Shown here one piece after another: positions 7,511 to 14,976 of a stretch of 43,182 nucleotides of DNA. A program made the translations under genes and the position numbers. The notes beneath the pieces are model-generated. The model had not been told where the DNA came from and ran no database searches. It was given only the letters and a program-made list of their open reading frames with translations. The stretch is taken from contig JALHPN010000054.1 of the NCBI GenBank assembly GCA_022842465.1, positions 1 to 43,182 on the forward strand, given 5' to 3'. Each line of letters starts with the position of its first letter. The first letter of the stretch is position 1. Source of the DNA: Polyangiaceae bacterium. Its GTDB lineage: Bacteria; Myxococcota_A; Polyangia; Polyangiales; Polyangiaceae.

Positions 7511-8773
7511 TCAGGGAGCGGGGATGACCTTGATGCACTTCGTCGACGTGATGGTCTTCGTCCTCTCCGACTCGGGGTGCGAGTAGGTCAGCTCGACCTG
7601 CGCGCAGAGCGCGCGCGTGTCGCCGGCCTTCGCCGGGTCGAAGGTGAAGGTGAGCACGTCGTTCGAGACGGCCTGTACGTTCGAGGCGCCCTTGAAGGCT
7701 CGCACGTCGCGGATGACGGAGCCCGACGCGAAGCCGCGGCCCTTGAGCGTGATCGTCGTCGGCTGGTTCGCCGGCACGTCGGTCGGCGACACGTCCGTGA
7801 TCTCGATGCGGTAGGGGTTCGGCGCGATCGTGATCGGCATCGGGAGGCGGTAGGTGCCGTCGCCGCCCTCGCGCTGCTTGAACGTGAGCTCGACGTCGTG
7901 GCGGATGGTCTCTGCCGTCTCGTTCGAGGCCGGCTGGAAGCGGAGGTAGTTCGTGTTGACGACGGTTCCGCCCTCGGCGCCCCACGCGATGCTCTCGACC
8001 TTGTCGAAGCCGCTGCCGGAGAGCAGGACCGGCTTCTCGCCCGTGCCGTCGGCCGGATCCGGGCAGGTGTCGTAGACCTCGAACGGCTGCTTCTTCAGGT
8101 AGGCGATCGGGCCGACCGTGAGGATCGCGGGCGCGAAGCAGTTCGGCGTGTCCTCCGAGCAGGCCGCGAGCGAGAGGTAGCCAGGGTTGCGACCGATCTC
8201 GTCGAGAGCCTCGGGGAGGATGATCTCGAGCTCCTCGTCGCTGACGACCTTCACCTCGTTGACGCGCGCCATCGCGTCGCCCGCGCGGAAGACGGACTCG
8301 GTGTCGAGCCATTTCCTGCCCGAGAAGCCGGAGCCCTTGATGGTGATCTTGCCCTTCTCCTTCGCCCCGACCTCGATCTGCCGTGGCTCGAAGCTGTTCA
8401 CGGTGGCGACCTTCCCGCCCTCCTTCGCGAAGTGCTTCACCTCGCAGGCGGTCGACATCAGCTTGTCGAAGGTCTCCTTCGGGAAGCTGCAGGCGCCCCA
8501 GTTGCCGTCCTCGTCGCAGGTCTGGGCCTTGGCCGGGAAGTCGCTCCAGCTGATCCCGCAGCTCGCGGGGCTCGGCGCCGGGAAGGGCGGCTGGGCGATG
8601 AGGGCGCCCGCGCAAGCGCGCGTCGCGCCTGCCTGGCAGGCCGCGCAGGTCCACTCCGCGGGCCGCTCTCGCCACTGGGCTTCGGAGGTTCCGACACCCG
8701 AGTCCCCGGGGGCCTTCGAGCAGGCGACGACACCGAGGGCAGCGAAGAGCGAGACGGCGAGGATCGAACGCAT
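7511..8773 (-). CDS. Lipoprotein with IPT/TIG-like repeats
   Basis: 420 aa. Signal MRSILAVSLFAALGVVACSK with lipobox VVAC. After a Cys-containing N-terminal segment (TCAACQAGATRACAG), the protein carries three immunoglobulin-like IPT/TIG modules. Each is marked by a G-x-GF motif: ITIKGSGFSGRKW, VLLSGSGFDKVESI and ITLKGRGFASGSV. Such modules occur in surface and secreted proteins and usually serve as structural or binding domains. It is convergent with the GMC oxidoreductase (10-bp gap) and divergent from the propeller lipoprotein at 8924, sharing a 150-bp intergenic region. Upstream on its strand, TTGCGC and TACCCC spaced 16 nt apart could be a sigma70-type promoter. Confidence 0.87.
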   Translation of the reverse strand: MRSILAVSLFAALGVVACSKAPGDSGVGTSEAQWRERPAEWTCAACQAGATRACAGALIAQPPFPAPSPASCGISWSDFPAKAQTCDEDGNWGACSFPKETFDKLMSTACEVKHFAKEGGKVATVNSFEPRQIEVGAKEKGKITIKGSGFSGRKWLDTESVFRAGDAMARVNEVKVVSDEELEIILPEALDEIGRNPGYLSLAACSEDTPNCFAPAILTVGPIAYLKKQPFEVYDTCPDPADGTGEKPVLLSGSGFDKVESIAWGAEGGTVVNTNYLRFQPASNETAETIRHDVELTFKQREGGDGTYRLPMPITIAPNPYRIEITDVSPTDVPANQPTTITLKGRGFASGSVIRDVRAFKGASNVQAVSNDVLTFTFDPAKAGDTRALCAQVELTYSHPESERTKTITSTKCIKVIPAP

Positions 8774-8910
8774 GGGAGGGGGGTAGCATGTGCTCCGATG
8801 TGCGCAACGTGATCACCCCCGGAAAAACGAATGCCGGATCCGTCACCCGCCGAACCTCCTGAAATGAGGGGTATCCGGGCGAGCACGCGGACGCGCGGCC
8901 GACGGGCCGG

Positions 8911-8923
8911 TACCATCCGGCCG
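8911..8923 (+). promoter_or_regulatory. Putative -10 element for a leaderless transcript
   Basis: TACCAT at 8911-8916, inside CCGG-TACCAT-CCGG, with 7 nt to ATG 8924. No ribosome binding site is visible. Same arrangement as at 226-237 and 5438-5449. Confidence 0.35.
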
Positions 8924-10300
8924 ATGCGTCGCTCCTCGGTCGTCGCCGTCGCCTTCGTCGTGAGCGCCGCCTCTGCGGCGGTCGTGGCCTGCGGCTCGGA
9001 CGAGGAGATCCCGGCGTCGCCCACGCTCGATGCGGGGCCCGCGGCCGACGCAGGCATGACCGAGGGCGGCGACTCGGCCGTGGTGACGCCCTGCGCGGCG
9101 GCGGATCTACCCGAAGGGAAGGGAGCGCCCTTCTGCGATCTCCCGGGGACCGACACGCCCGACCTCGTCGTCCCGCCACAGTTCTGCGTGCGCGAGTTCA
9201 CGACCACGCCGGTGGGCGAGGCGCGGGTCCTCCGATTCGCGCCGAACGGCGACCTCTTCGTCGCCGCGCCGTCGATGGCGACGGTCGGTGGCGCGACGGG
9301 GGGCCCGGGATCGGTCGTCGTCCTCCCCGACGACGACGGAGACGGGAAGGCCGACGCCGTCGTCACCTACGCGGGGCCGTCCGTCTCCGACGGCCGGACG
9401 TGCGCCGCGCTCGAGGCGGAGTCTCCCGCGAGCCTCGCGTGCGTCCACGGCCTCCACTTCCAGGACGGTCATCTGTACTTTACACGTAGCGACGAGGTCC
9501 GGCGTTGGCCGCACGAGCCCGGCCAGCGAAAGGCGCCGGCGGGGCCGGGCGAGCTCGTCGCGACGCTCGGAGTCGCCGCGATCCCGGACGCCCGCTGGAC
9601 GCACACTCTCGAGGGGAGAAAGGACGGGGCTCTCCTCGTCTCCCGCGGTCGCTCCGACTCGTCCGCGTGCAGCGCCGAGGAGATGACCCGTGGCGCCGTC
9701 TTCGCTCTCCACGTCGCGGGCGCGCCGAAGCTCCCCCTCGTCCCCGACCTCGTGGCCGACGGCTTCCGCAATCCGATGTACCTCCGCTGCGCGCCGAACA
9801 GCTGCGGCGACTGCTACGCGAGCGAGCTGTCGGGGGATGACTGGGGCGGCGTCGGCGGGCGGGAGAAGCTCTCGCTCCTCGGAGCGCCGGGGGAGAGCTG
9901 GGGCTACCCGTGCTGCGTGGGACGGGACGAGCCGCACCCGGGCGCCGGCGCGACGAGCTGCGCGAACGTCGGCCGCGAGCTCGTCGCGATCCCGCTCCAC
10001 GACACGAACTTCGGGCTCGACTTCGATCGGGGCGGCTTCCCGGAGCCGTACCGCCATGGGCTCTTCGTCGCGCTCCACGGCGTCTTCACGTCGTTCGGCG
10101 GCACGGGCGTCGTCTGGCTCGGCAAAGACCCCGTCACCCTCCGCCCCACCGCCAAGCCGGAGCTCTTCATCCGCGGCTTCGGAAAGCCCAACGGTCGCGC
10201 CACCGACGTCGTGTTCGCTCCGGACGGTCGGCTCTTCGTCGCCGACGACACCCTGGGGAAGATCTACTGGGTCGCCCCGCGCACCCTGAAACGCCCCTGA
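8924..10300 (+). CDS. PQQ-dependent sugar dehydrogenase-like beta-propeller lipoprotein
   Basis: 458 aa. Lipoprotein signal MRRSSVVAVAFVVSAASAAVVAC, then a linker and a six-bladed propeller of the glucose/sorbosone dehydrogenase type. Visible blade motifs are VLRFAPNGDLFVAAP near the start and DVVFAPDGRLFVADDTLGKIYWV at the C-terminus. An Asp-rich loop (DDDGDGKADAVV) resembles a calcium-binding or dockerin-like element. Several Cys (RCAPNSCGDCYASE, YPCCVG) suggest disulfides. The family oxidises sugars or polyols with PQQ, but many environmental members are uncharacterised and cofactor use is not provable here. The MFS gene follows 5 nt after the stop, so the two probably form an operon. Confidence 0.85.
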   Translation: MRRSSVVAVAFVVSAASAAVVACGSDEEIPASPTLDAGPAADAGMTEGGDSAVVTPCAAADLPEGKGAPFCDLPGTDTPDLVVPPQFCVREFTTTPVGEARVLRFAPNGDLFVAAPSMATVGGATGGPGSVVVLPDDDGDGKADAVVTYAGPSVSDGRTCAALEAESPASLACVHGLHFQDGHLYFTRSDEVRRWPHEPGQRKAPAGPGELVATLGVAAIPDARWTHTLEGRKDGALLVSRGRSDSSACSAEEMTRGAVFALHVAGAPKLPLVPDLVADGFRNPMYLRCAPNSCGDCYASELSGDDWGGVGGREKLSLLGAPGESWGYPCCVGRDEPHPGAGATSCANVGRELVAIPLHDTNFGLDFDRGGFPEPYRHGLFVALHGVFTSFGGTGVVWLGKDPVTLRPTAKPELFIRGFGKPNGRATDVVFAPDGRLFVADDTLGKIYWVAPRTLKRP

Positions 10301-10305
10301 TCTCG

Positions 10306-11550
10306 ATGGGCGGAGACCTACGAGGCGAGGATCGGTCACGCACGACGCGCGGGGCCGCGGTCCTCGCCGCGCTCTCGCTCGGATACATCGGCATCTACCT
10401 CGCGCGGAAGAACCTAGCCGTCGCGATCCCGCTCCTGCAGACGGACCTCGGCATCACGAAAGAGGGCGCAGGCGTCATCGCGAGCGCCGGCACCCTCGCG
10501 TACGCCGTCGGCAAGGTGGGGCTCGGGCCCCTCGTCGACCGCGTCGGGGGTCGCGCTGGCTTCCTCGTCTCCGTGGCTGCCGTCGGGCTCTGCTCGGGCC
10601 TCACCGGGCTCGCCCCGTCGCTCGCCTTCCTCGTCGCCGGCTACGCGGCGAACCGCGCCGTCGCCGCGGGCGCGTGGGGGGCGATGCTCAAGTTCGTCCC
10701 GACCTGGTTCACGAGCCGGGCGGCGGCGATGGCCGTCGCCGTCCTCAGCCTGAGCTACGTGGCGGGCGGCTTCGGCGCGACGATGTTCGCGCGCGAGGTC
10801 GTGAAGCACGGAGGAGGGTACCGGGCCGTCTTCGGCGCGCCCGCCTTCGCCATCGCGCTGATGCTGCCGCTCCTCTTCCTCCTCGTCAGGCAGGGCCCGC
10901 TCGTCGTGCGGGAGGACGTGAAGGAGGCCGGTGCGACGGCGAAGGTGCCTTTCTTCGCGCTCTTCCGGAACCCGACGATGGTGCTCGGCTGCGCGCTGAG
11001 CTTTCTCGTGACCCTCCTCCGCGAGGCGTTCAACACGTGGAGCATCGATTTCCTCGTGCAGTCGAACGGCGGGCGGGCCGCGCTCGAGGCCGCCGCGCTC
11101 CAGTCCGTCGGTTTCGACGTCGCGGGCGGGCTCGGTATCGTCGTCATGGCCGCCGCCTGGACCGCGCTCGGCGCGAGGCGGGGGACGTGGCTCGTCGTCG
11201 GCTCGCTCGTCGCGCTCGGCCTCGCCATCGCGTCGCTCCCCTCCGTCGCGACCCGTCCGCTCGGCGCGACGATGCTCCTCGCGGGGGTAGGCTTCCTCGT
11301 CTACGGCCCCTTCAGCCTCCTCGGAGGCCTCGTGGCGCTCTCCGCGGGCGGCGAGCGCGCGGCGGCGAGCGCAGCGGGCTTCATCGACGGCATCGGGTAC
11401 GTCGCGAGCGCGCTCGCAGGCGTGACGCTCGGGCGAGTCCTCGACCTCTGGGGCTACCGCGTCGGCTTCTTCGGGCTCGCCGGGCTCGCGTTCCTCGCTG
11501 CCGCCCTCGCCTCGCGCCTCCGCCTCGAGGACGCGCGGCCGGCGCCATGA
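10306..11550 (+). CDS. MFS transporter, OPA (GlpT/UhpC)-like
   Basis: 414 aa with about 12 predicted membrane segments. The N-terminal YIGIYLARKNLAVAIPLLQ resembles the Y-x-x-x-Y-x-x-RKN signature of the organophosphate:phosphate antiporter family. It is followed by a typical inter-helix motif, GLGPLVDRVGGRAG. Members exchange sugar phosphates or glycerol-3-phosphate for phosphate, or act as sensors (UhpC); the substrate here is unknown. It starts 5 nt after the propeller lipoprotein, suggesting extracellular sugar or polyol oxidation linked to uptake (inference). Its stop and that of the convergent lipoprotein gene lie in the symmetric sequence TGATGCGTCATCA. Confidence 0.88.
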   Translation: MGGDLRGEDRSRTTRGAAVLAALSLGYIGIYLARKNLAVAIPLLQTDLGITKEGAGVIASAGTLAYAVGKVGLGPLVDRVGGRAGFLVSVAAVGLCSGLTGLAPSLAFLVAGYAANRAVAAGAWGAMLKFVPTWFTSRAAAMAVAVLSLSYVAGGFGATMFAREVVKHGGGYRAVFGAPAFAIALMLPLLFLLVRQGPLVVREDVKEAGATAKVPFFALFRNPTMVLGCALSFLVTLLREAFNTWSIDFLVQSNGGRAALEAAALQSVGFDVAGGLGIVVMAAAWTALGARRGTWLVVGSLVALGLAIASLPSVATRPLGATMLLAGVGFLVYGPFSLLGGLVALSAGGERAAASAAGFIDGIGYVASALAGVTLGRVLDLWGYRVGFFGLAGLAFLAAALASRLRLEDARPAP

Positions 11551-11560
11551 TGCGTCATCA
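11548..11560. repeat. Symmetric sequence spanning two convergent stop codons
   Basis: TGATG-CGT-CATCA. The left TGA is the stop of the MFS gene and the right TCA is the complement of the TGA stop of the lipoprotein gene. The 5-bp stem is too short to be a convincing terminator. Confidence 0.4.
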
Positions 11561-12370
11561 CTCCACCTCGACGATGACCTTGTCGCTGACGAGGATGCCT
11601 TCGAACACGTCCTTCGGAAGTGGCGCGTCCGGGCCGCCCATGCCGCGGCGCAGCTCGACGCCCTCGCACGCGGCGTAGATGACCCACAGCGCGTATTTCC
11701 CGGGTACGTCGATCATCGCGTCGCGAACCTTCGCCCAGCTCCCGAAGGGCTCGTCGATGCGCTGCCCGGGGGCGATCGTGACGAAGTCGTCTGGGCTCCG
11801 GGCGTTCGTGTTGCCGCAGCGTCCGTAGCTCGCTCCGTACGTCCACCGATAGGCGCGCCCCGACGCGAGGTCCTTCGCGAAGAGGTCCACGAAGGGTGCG
11901 CGCCAGTGCTCGAAGCTGCCGTCCATCGCACGCACGTAGGTCGCCGGGGACTCGCCCTCGCTCTTCAGGGCGAGCTTCAGCGAGAAGAGCGCTCCGCGAG
12001 CGACCTTCTTCGGTCCCGTGAGGAGGAGGCGCAGCGGTTCTCTCGCCGGGGCGGACTCGACCGGGACGCGATCGAGCTCGAAGAAGCCGAACGGGGTCTC
12101 CGGCGCGGCGGCCATCAAGCTGCCCGCGTGCGCGGTCACGCCGCTCCCGAGCTGCTTCTTCCGATCGACGCGGGGTCCGTTCCCGCAGGCGGGGCCGTCG
12201 TCGAACGCGCGGAACACGCCGCGGCCGGCGTCGTCCGCCCCGAGCGCCCGCGCGAGCGAGCTGTCGGGGGCCGGGACGAACACGGGCGCCGGTCTCGGTG
12301 TCGCGTCCTCGTGCCGCTTGCATCCCGCGAGGACGCTCACGCAGAGGAGCACGAGAGCTCGACGTCTCAT
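11558..12370 (-). CDS. Putative lipoprotein of unknown function
   Basis: 270 aa. Signal MRRRALVLLCVSVLAGCKRH with lipobox LAGC. The mature region has a central beta-rich domain (LLLTGPKKVARGALFSLKLALK, FEHWRAPFVDLFAKD, YALWVIYAACEGVELRRG) that may be Ig-like, with a few Cys. No family recognised. It is convergent with the MFS gene (7-bp gap). Upstream on the minus strand TACGCT (12382-12377) lies 6 nt before the ATG with no ribosome binding site, so the transcript may be leaderless. The gap to the AI-2E permease gene is 52 bp. Confidence 0.85.
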   Translation of the reverse strand: MRRRALVLLCVSVLAGCKRHEDATPRPAPVFVPAPDSSLARALGADDAGRGVFRAFDDGPACGNGPRVDRKKQLGSGVTAHAGSLMAAAPETPFGFFELDRVPVESAPAREPLRLLLTGPKKVARGALFSLKLALKSEGESPATYVRAMDGSFEHWRAPFVDLFAKDLASGRAYRWTYGASYGRCGNTNARSPDDFVTIAPGQRIDEPFGSWAKVRDAMIDVPGKYALWVIYAACEGVELRRGMGGPDAPLPKDVFEGILVSDKVIVEVE

Positions 12371-12422
12371 CCCGAGAGCGTATCGCTACGCCCACTCGAT
12401 CGCCGCTCCGTTCGCGACGCAG

Positions 12423-13544
12423 CTAGGTGGTCGCAGGGCGCATCGGGCGGCTCCTGTCGGGCGGCTCGGCGGATGCCCCGGGCTGCTCGTCGCCGTTTGC
12501 GTCGCCGTAGCGCGCCTTGCGTCGCTCCAGCACGTCCTGGAGCACCACCTGCACGGCGCCGGCCACGGGCAGCGCGAGCAGCGCGCCGACGATGCCGGCG
12601 TACGCGGTCCCGGCGAGCATGACGAGCGCGATGATCAGGGGGTTCATCCGGATGGTCTTCCGCTGCACGAGCGGCTGGAGGATCTCGTTCTCGAGCTGCT
12701 GGTAGGCCACGAAGACGACCAGCGCGATGACGCCGCTCCGGACGCCGGACGAGAGGAACGTCGTGCCCACGATGAGCGCGCCGCCGAGCAACGGGCCGAT
12801 GTACGGGATGATGCCGAGCACGATCATGAGCAGCGCGAGCGGCAGGAAGTAGGGGACGCCGAGGACGAGCAACGTCACGCCGCTCACGACGCCGCCGATC
12901 GACGCGATGATGAGCGAGCCGGCCACGTACCCGCCGACGGACTTGCGCGTGCGGCGACCGAGCTCGAGGAGCCGCGGCCGACGGTCGGGAGAGACCCACT
13001 CGAGCGCCGAGCCCACGAGCGGTCGGCCGTAGAGGAGCATGAAGATCGTGAGCACGAAGACCGTGACCGTGCCCGTGACCCCGTACGCGACGCTGCCCAC
13101 GACGGCGAAGAGCGAGCCCGCTGCGAGCTTGGCGCCGCTTCCGACCTCGCTCTTCGCACGTTCGAGGATGTCGAAGCGCGCGTCGAGCGCCGCGAGCCCC
13201 TCGTTCCGCTGGAGCTTGTCCACGAGCTCGGGCGCCTTCTCGGCGAGGGCCCGCCCCTGATCGAGCGCCATCGGGGCCACCGTGGCGCCGACGCCGCCGA
13301 GGAAGGCGAGGAGCCCCACGGCCACGAGCACCACGCCGAATCCTCGCCTGACCTTCTTTCGCTCGAGCCAGCTCACGGCGGGATCGAGCGCGAGCGCGAG
13401 CACGAGCGCGACGAGCACCCACGTCACCACGAACGAGACGCGTCGGAGGACCGTGACGGCCGCGACGAGCCCGAGCACGTTCAACGCGACCATCCAGATC
13501 GTGCGGGCGCGGATTCGGAGCTCGACGGGCTCGGCAGGGCGCAT
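12423..13544 (-). CDS. AI-2E family transporter (UPF0118/PerM-like)
   Basis: 373 aa from ATG 13544. The architecture matches the AI-2E family: two N-terminal helices (WMVALNVLGLVAAVTVL; VVTWVLVALVLALALDPAV), then SWLERKKVRRGFGVVLVAVGLLAFLGG. A soluble helical insert of about 100 residues follows, then a C-terminal bundle of helices with IPYIGPLLGG and NEILQPLVQRKTIRMNPLIIAL. Despite the name, characterised members include ion antiporters and AI-2 or small-molecule exporters, so the substrate is open. The C-terminal tail is charged. A TTG start at 13562 is possible. ATG is preferred because a candidate sigma54 promoter at 13558-13573 predicts a start point at about 13547. Confidence 0.92.
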   Translation of the reverse strand: MRPAEPVELRIRARTIWMVALNVLGLVAAVTVLRRVSFVVTWVLVALVLALALDPAVSWLERKKVRRGFGVVLVAVGLLAFLGGVGATVAPMALDQGRALAEKAPELVDKLQRNEGLAALDARFDILERAKSEVGSGAKLAAGSLFAVVGSVAYGVTGTVTVFVLTIFMLLYGRPLVGSALEWVSPDRRPRLLELGRRTRKSVGGYVAGSLIIASIGGVVSGVTLLVLGVPYFLPLALLMIVLGIIPYIGPLLGGALIVGTTFLSSGVRSGVIALVVFVAYQQLENEILQPLVQRKTIRMNPLIIALVMLAGTAYAGIVGALLALPVAGAVQVVLQDVLERRKARYGDANGDEQPGASAEPPDRSRPMRPATT

Positions 13545-13557
13545 CTCGCGGTCACGA

Positions 13558-13573
13558 TGCAATCGGCCGGCCA
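13558..13573 (-). promoter_or_regulatory. Candidate sigma54 promoter of the AI-2E permease gene
   Basis: Read on the minus strand: TGGCCGGCCGATTGCA. It matches the consensus TGGC and TTGCA exactly, with GG and GC 12 nt apart. The predicted start is about 13547, 3 nt before ATG 13544. A perfect palindrome CGCTCGCGAGCG at 13634-13645, about 90 bp upstream, could be an enhancer site but sits in coding DNA and may be chance. Confidence 0.45.
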
Positions 13574-13604
13574 GGCTGAGGCGCGGGCTCGCGTACCGTG
13601 GCGG

Positions 13605-14852
13605 CTACGGCCAGCCGGTCGCCGCTCCGATCTCGCTCGCGAGCGCGTCGGCGATGCGCTGGTGCCACGATGGGACGCCGTGCCCGTTGCAGGCGAGCAT
13701 CTCCGTCCACACGTAGTCGTCGGCGACGAAGGCGTGCATCCGGTCGTCGCCGACCGCCGCGCGCTCGCGGATGATCTCCTGCGCGATCCCCGGGATGGCG
13801 TCCCGCCCGCCGCGCCCGAGGACGGCCATGAAGATGTGCGTGTCCTTGCCCCGCGCGCGCAGGACGTCGATCACGAACGACCGATACGCGGCGCGGAAGG
13901 TCCCGAAGTCGACGCCGGAGTTGAAGTCCATCGCGCCCTGCGCCAGCACGATCACGTCGGGGACCCAGGATGCGAGGTCGAAGAGCTGCGGATTCGAGCT
14001 CTGGATCGCGGGATTCGGATTCGTGCGAGGGTAGTAGCGGACGAGCGTGTCCCCGTCCGTCGGCCAGACGTTCTGGACGACCCCCTTCCCCGAGTACACG
14101 ATGCCGTGCACCTCCGCGTCGAACCGCTCGCCGAGGCGCGCGCCCCACGCCTTCCGGAAGTTCTGCCAGCGGCCGCCGTGGTTCGCGCCGGGGCACTCCG
14201 TGTTCGGGGCGTCCGTCATCTCGATGCCGAAGCCCGTCGACTGCGAGTCGCCCATGACCTCGATGCGCCTCGTCTGGCGCGGCGGCGGAGGGAGGGCCGT
14301 CCCGCCGTGGAAGTCGAAGCCGAGGAACTGGGTCATGCCGGTCTGCGTCTCGCTCCTCTTGTAGAGCTCGATCTCGTGGGCGCCCTTCGGCAGATCCTTC
14401 GCGAGATCGAAGACGTGGGGCTGGTCGTCCGGGATCATCGCGATCGGGACCCACGCGCCCTGGTCGATGCGCACTTCCCAGTAGCTCGGCGCGCCCTCCA
14501 TCCAGGTCTCGGCGCGCTCGCTGAACGTCACCGACACGGCCGTCCCGTCGAAGCGGGCGAGGATGCGTGCGCCTGGCCACGTCGCGCGCGGACCGGTCGG
14601 ATCCGTGGTGTCGAACCGGCCGACGAAGAGCGGCGCGGTGGACCCCTCCGCGACGGGACCGGGGACGGGGCCGGGGCCGGGGGCCGTACGCGGAGGCTCG
14701 CCGAGCGCGCCCGGCTCGTCGGGAGGGGCGTCTCCTGCGGGCGTGACCTCCGACGGATCGCGCCCAGCGGCGTCGGCAGAGCAAGAGCTCACGACGCGCG
14801 CCAGCGCGAGCGTGAGCGCGAGCACGAAGCCCTTCTTCGACGTGAGACCCAT
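13605..14852 (-). CDS. SGNH/GDSL esterase, CE2-like two-domain lipoprotein
   Basis: 415 aa. N-terminal signal with VSSC as a possible lipobox, a Pro/Gly-rich linker, a beta-sandwich domain (FVGRFDTTDP onward to about residue 190), then an SGNH hydrolase domain. This order matches carbohydrate esterase family 2 (acetylesterases acting on plant polysaccharides). Catalytic Ser is in MGDSQSTGFG (about Ser203) and the probable catalytic His in SWHQRIADAL (about His397). The usual block III G-x-N-D reads GAMD, with Met (about 308) where the oxyanion-hole Asn is expected. The start at ATG 14852 is chosen for the signal peptide; an upstream in-frame start at 14963 would add an implausible Arg-rich leader. 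It should act outside the cytoplasm. Confidence 0.88.
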   Translation of the reverse strand: MGLTSKKGFVLALTLALARVVSSCSADAAGRDPSEVTPAGDAPPDEPGALGEPPRTAPGPGPVPGPVAEGSTAPLFVGRFDTTDPTGPRATWPGARILARFDGTAVSVTFSERAETWMEGAPSYWEVRIDQGAWVPIAMIPDDQPHVFDLAKDLPKGAHEIELYKRSETQTGMTQFLGFDFHGGTALPPPPRQTRRIEVMGDSQSTGFGIEMTDAPNTECPGANHGGRWQNFRKAWGARLGERFDAEVHGIVYSGKGVVQNVWPTDGDTLVRYYPRTNPNPAIQSSNPQLFDLASWVPDVIVLAQGAMDFNSGVDFGTFRAAYRSFVIDVLRARGKDTHIFMAVLGRGGRDAIPGIAQEIIRERAAVGDDRMHAFVADDYVWTEMLACNGHGVPSWHQRIADALASEIGAATGWP

Positions 14853-14864
14853 GCGCCGCGAGCG

Positions 14865-14880
14865 TGCAAAACGGGAGCCC
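14865..14880 (-). promoter_or_regulatory. Candidate sigma54 promoter of the SGNH esterase gene
   Basis: Minus strand GGGCTCCCGTTTTGCA: GGC and a perfect TTGCA with GG/GC spaced 12 nt. The predicted start point is about 14854, 2 nt before the ATG. The -24 half deviates from consensus at three positions, so the call is tentative. Confidence 0.35.
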
Positions 14881-14927
14881 TCGCGCTTCCCCGCGGACTC
14901 GCCGGGCCTGGGGGGGAGAGCCCGCGC

Positions 14928-14956
14928 GCAGACCTGCCCAGTCGAGGCAGACCTGC
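14928..14956. promoter_or_regulatory. Two copies of GCAGACCTGC, possible activator sites
   Basis: The 10-mer GCAGACCTGC occurs at 14928-14937 and 14947-14956, 19 bp apart. Each is itself an inverted repeat (GCAG-ac-CTGC). They lie about 80 and 100 bp upstream of the predicted start of the SGNH gene, the usual distance for enhancer sites of sigma54 activators. Confidence 0.4.
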
Positions 14957-14976
14957 ACGTCACACGTCGCGCGCCG

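Noticed and set aside
12423..13544. Reading the AI-2E-family gene as evidence of autoinducer-2 quorum sensing
   Set aside because: The family name is historical. No LuxS, LuxP or Lsr gene is present, and many members transport ions or other solutes.
14853..14963. Upstream extension of the SGNH esterase
   Set aside because: It would put 37 residues rich in Arg and Ser before an obvious signal peptide.
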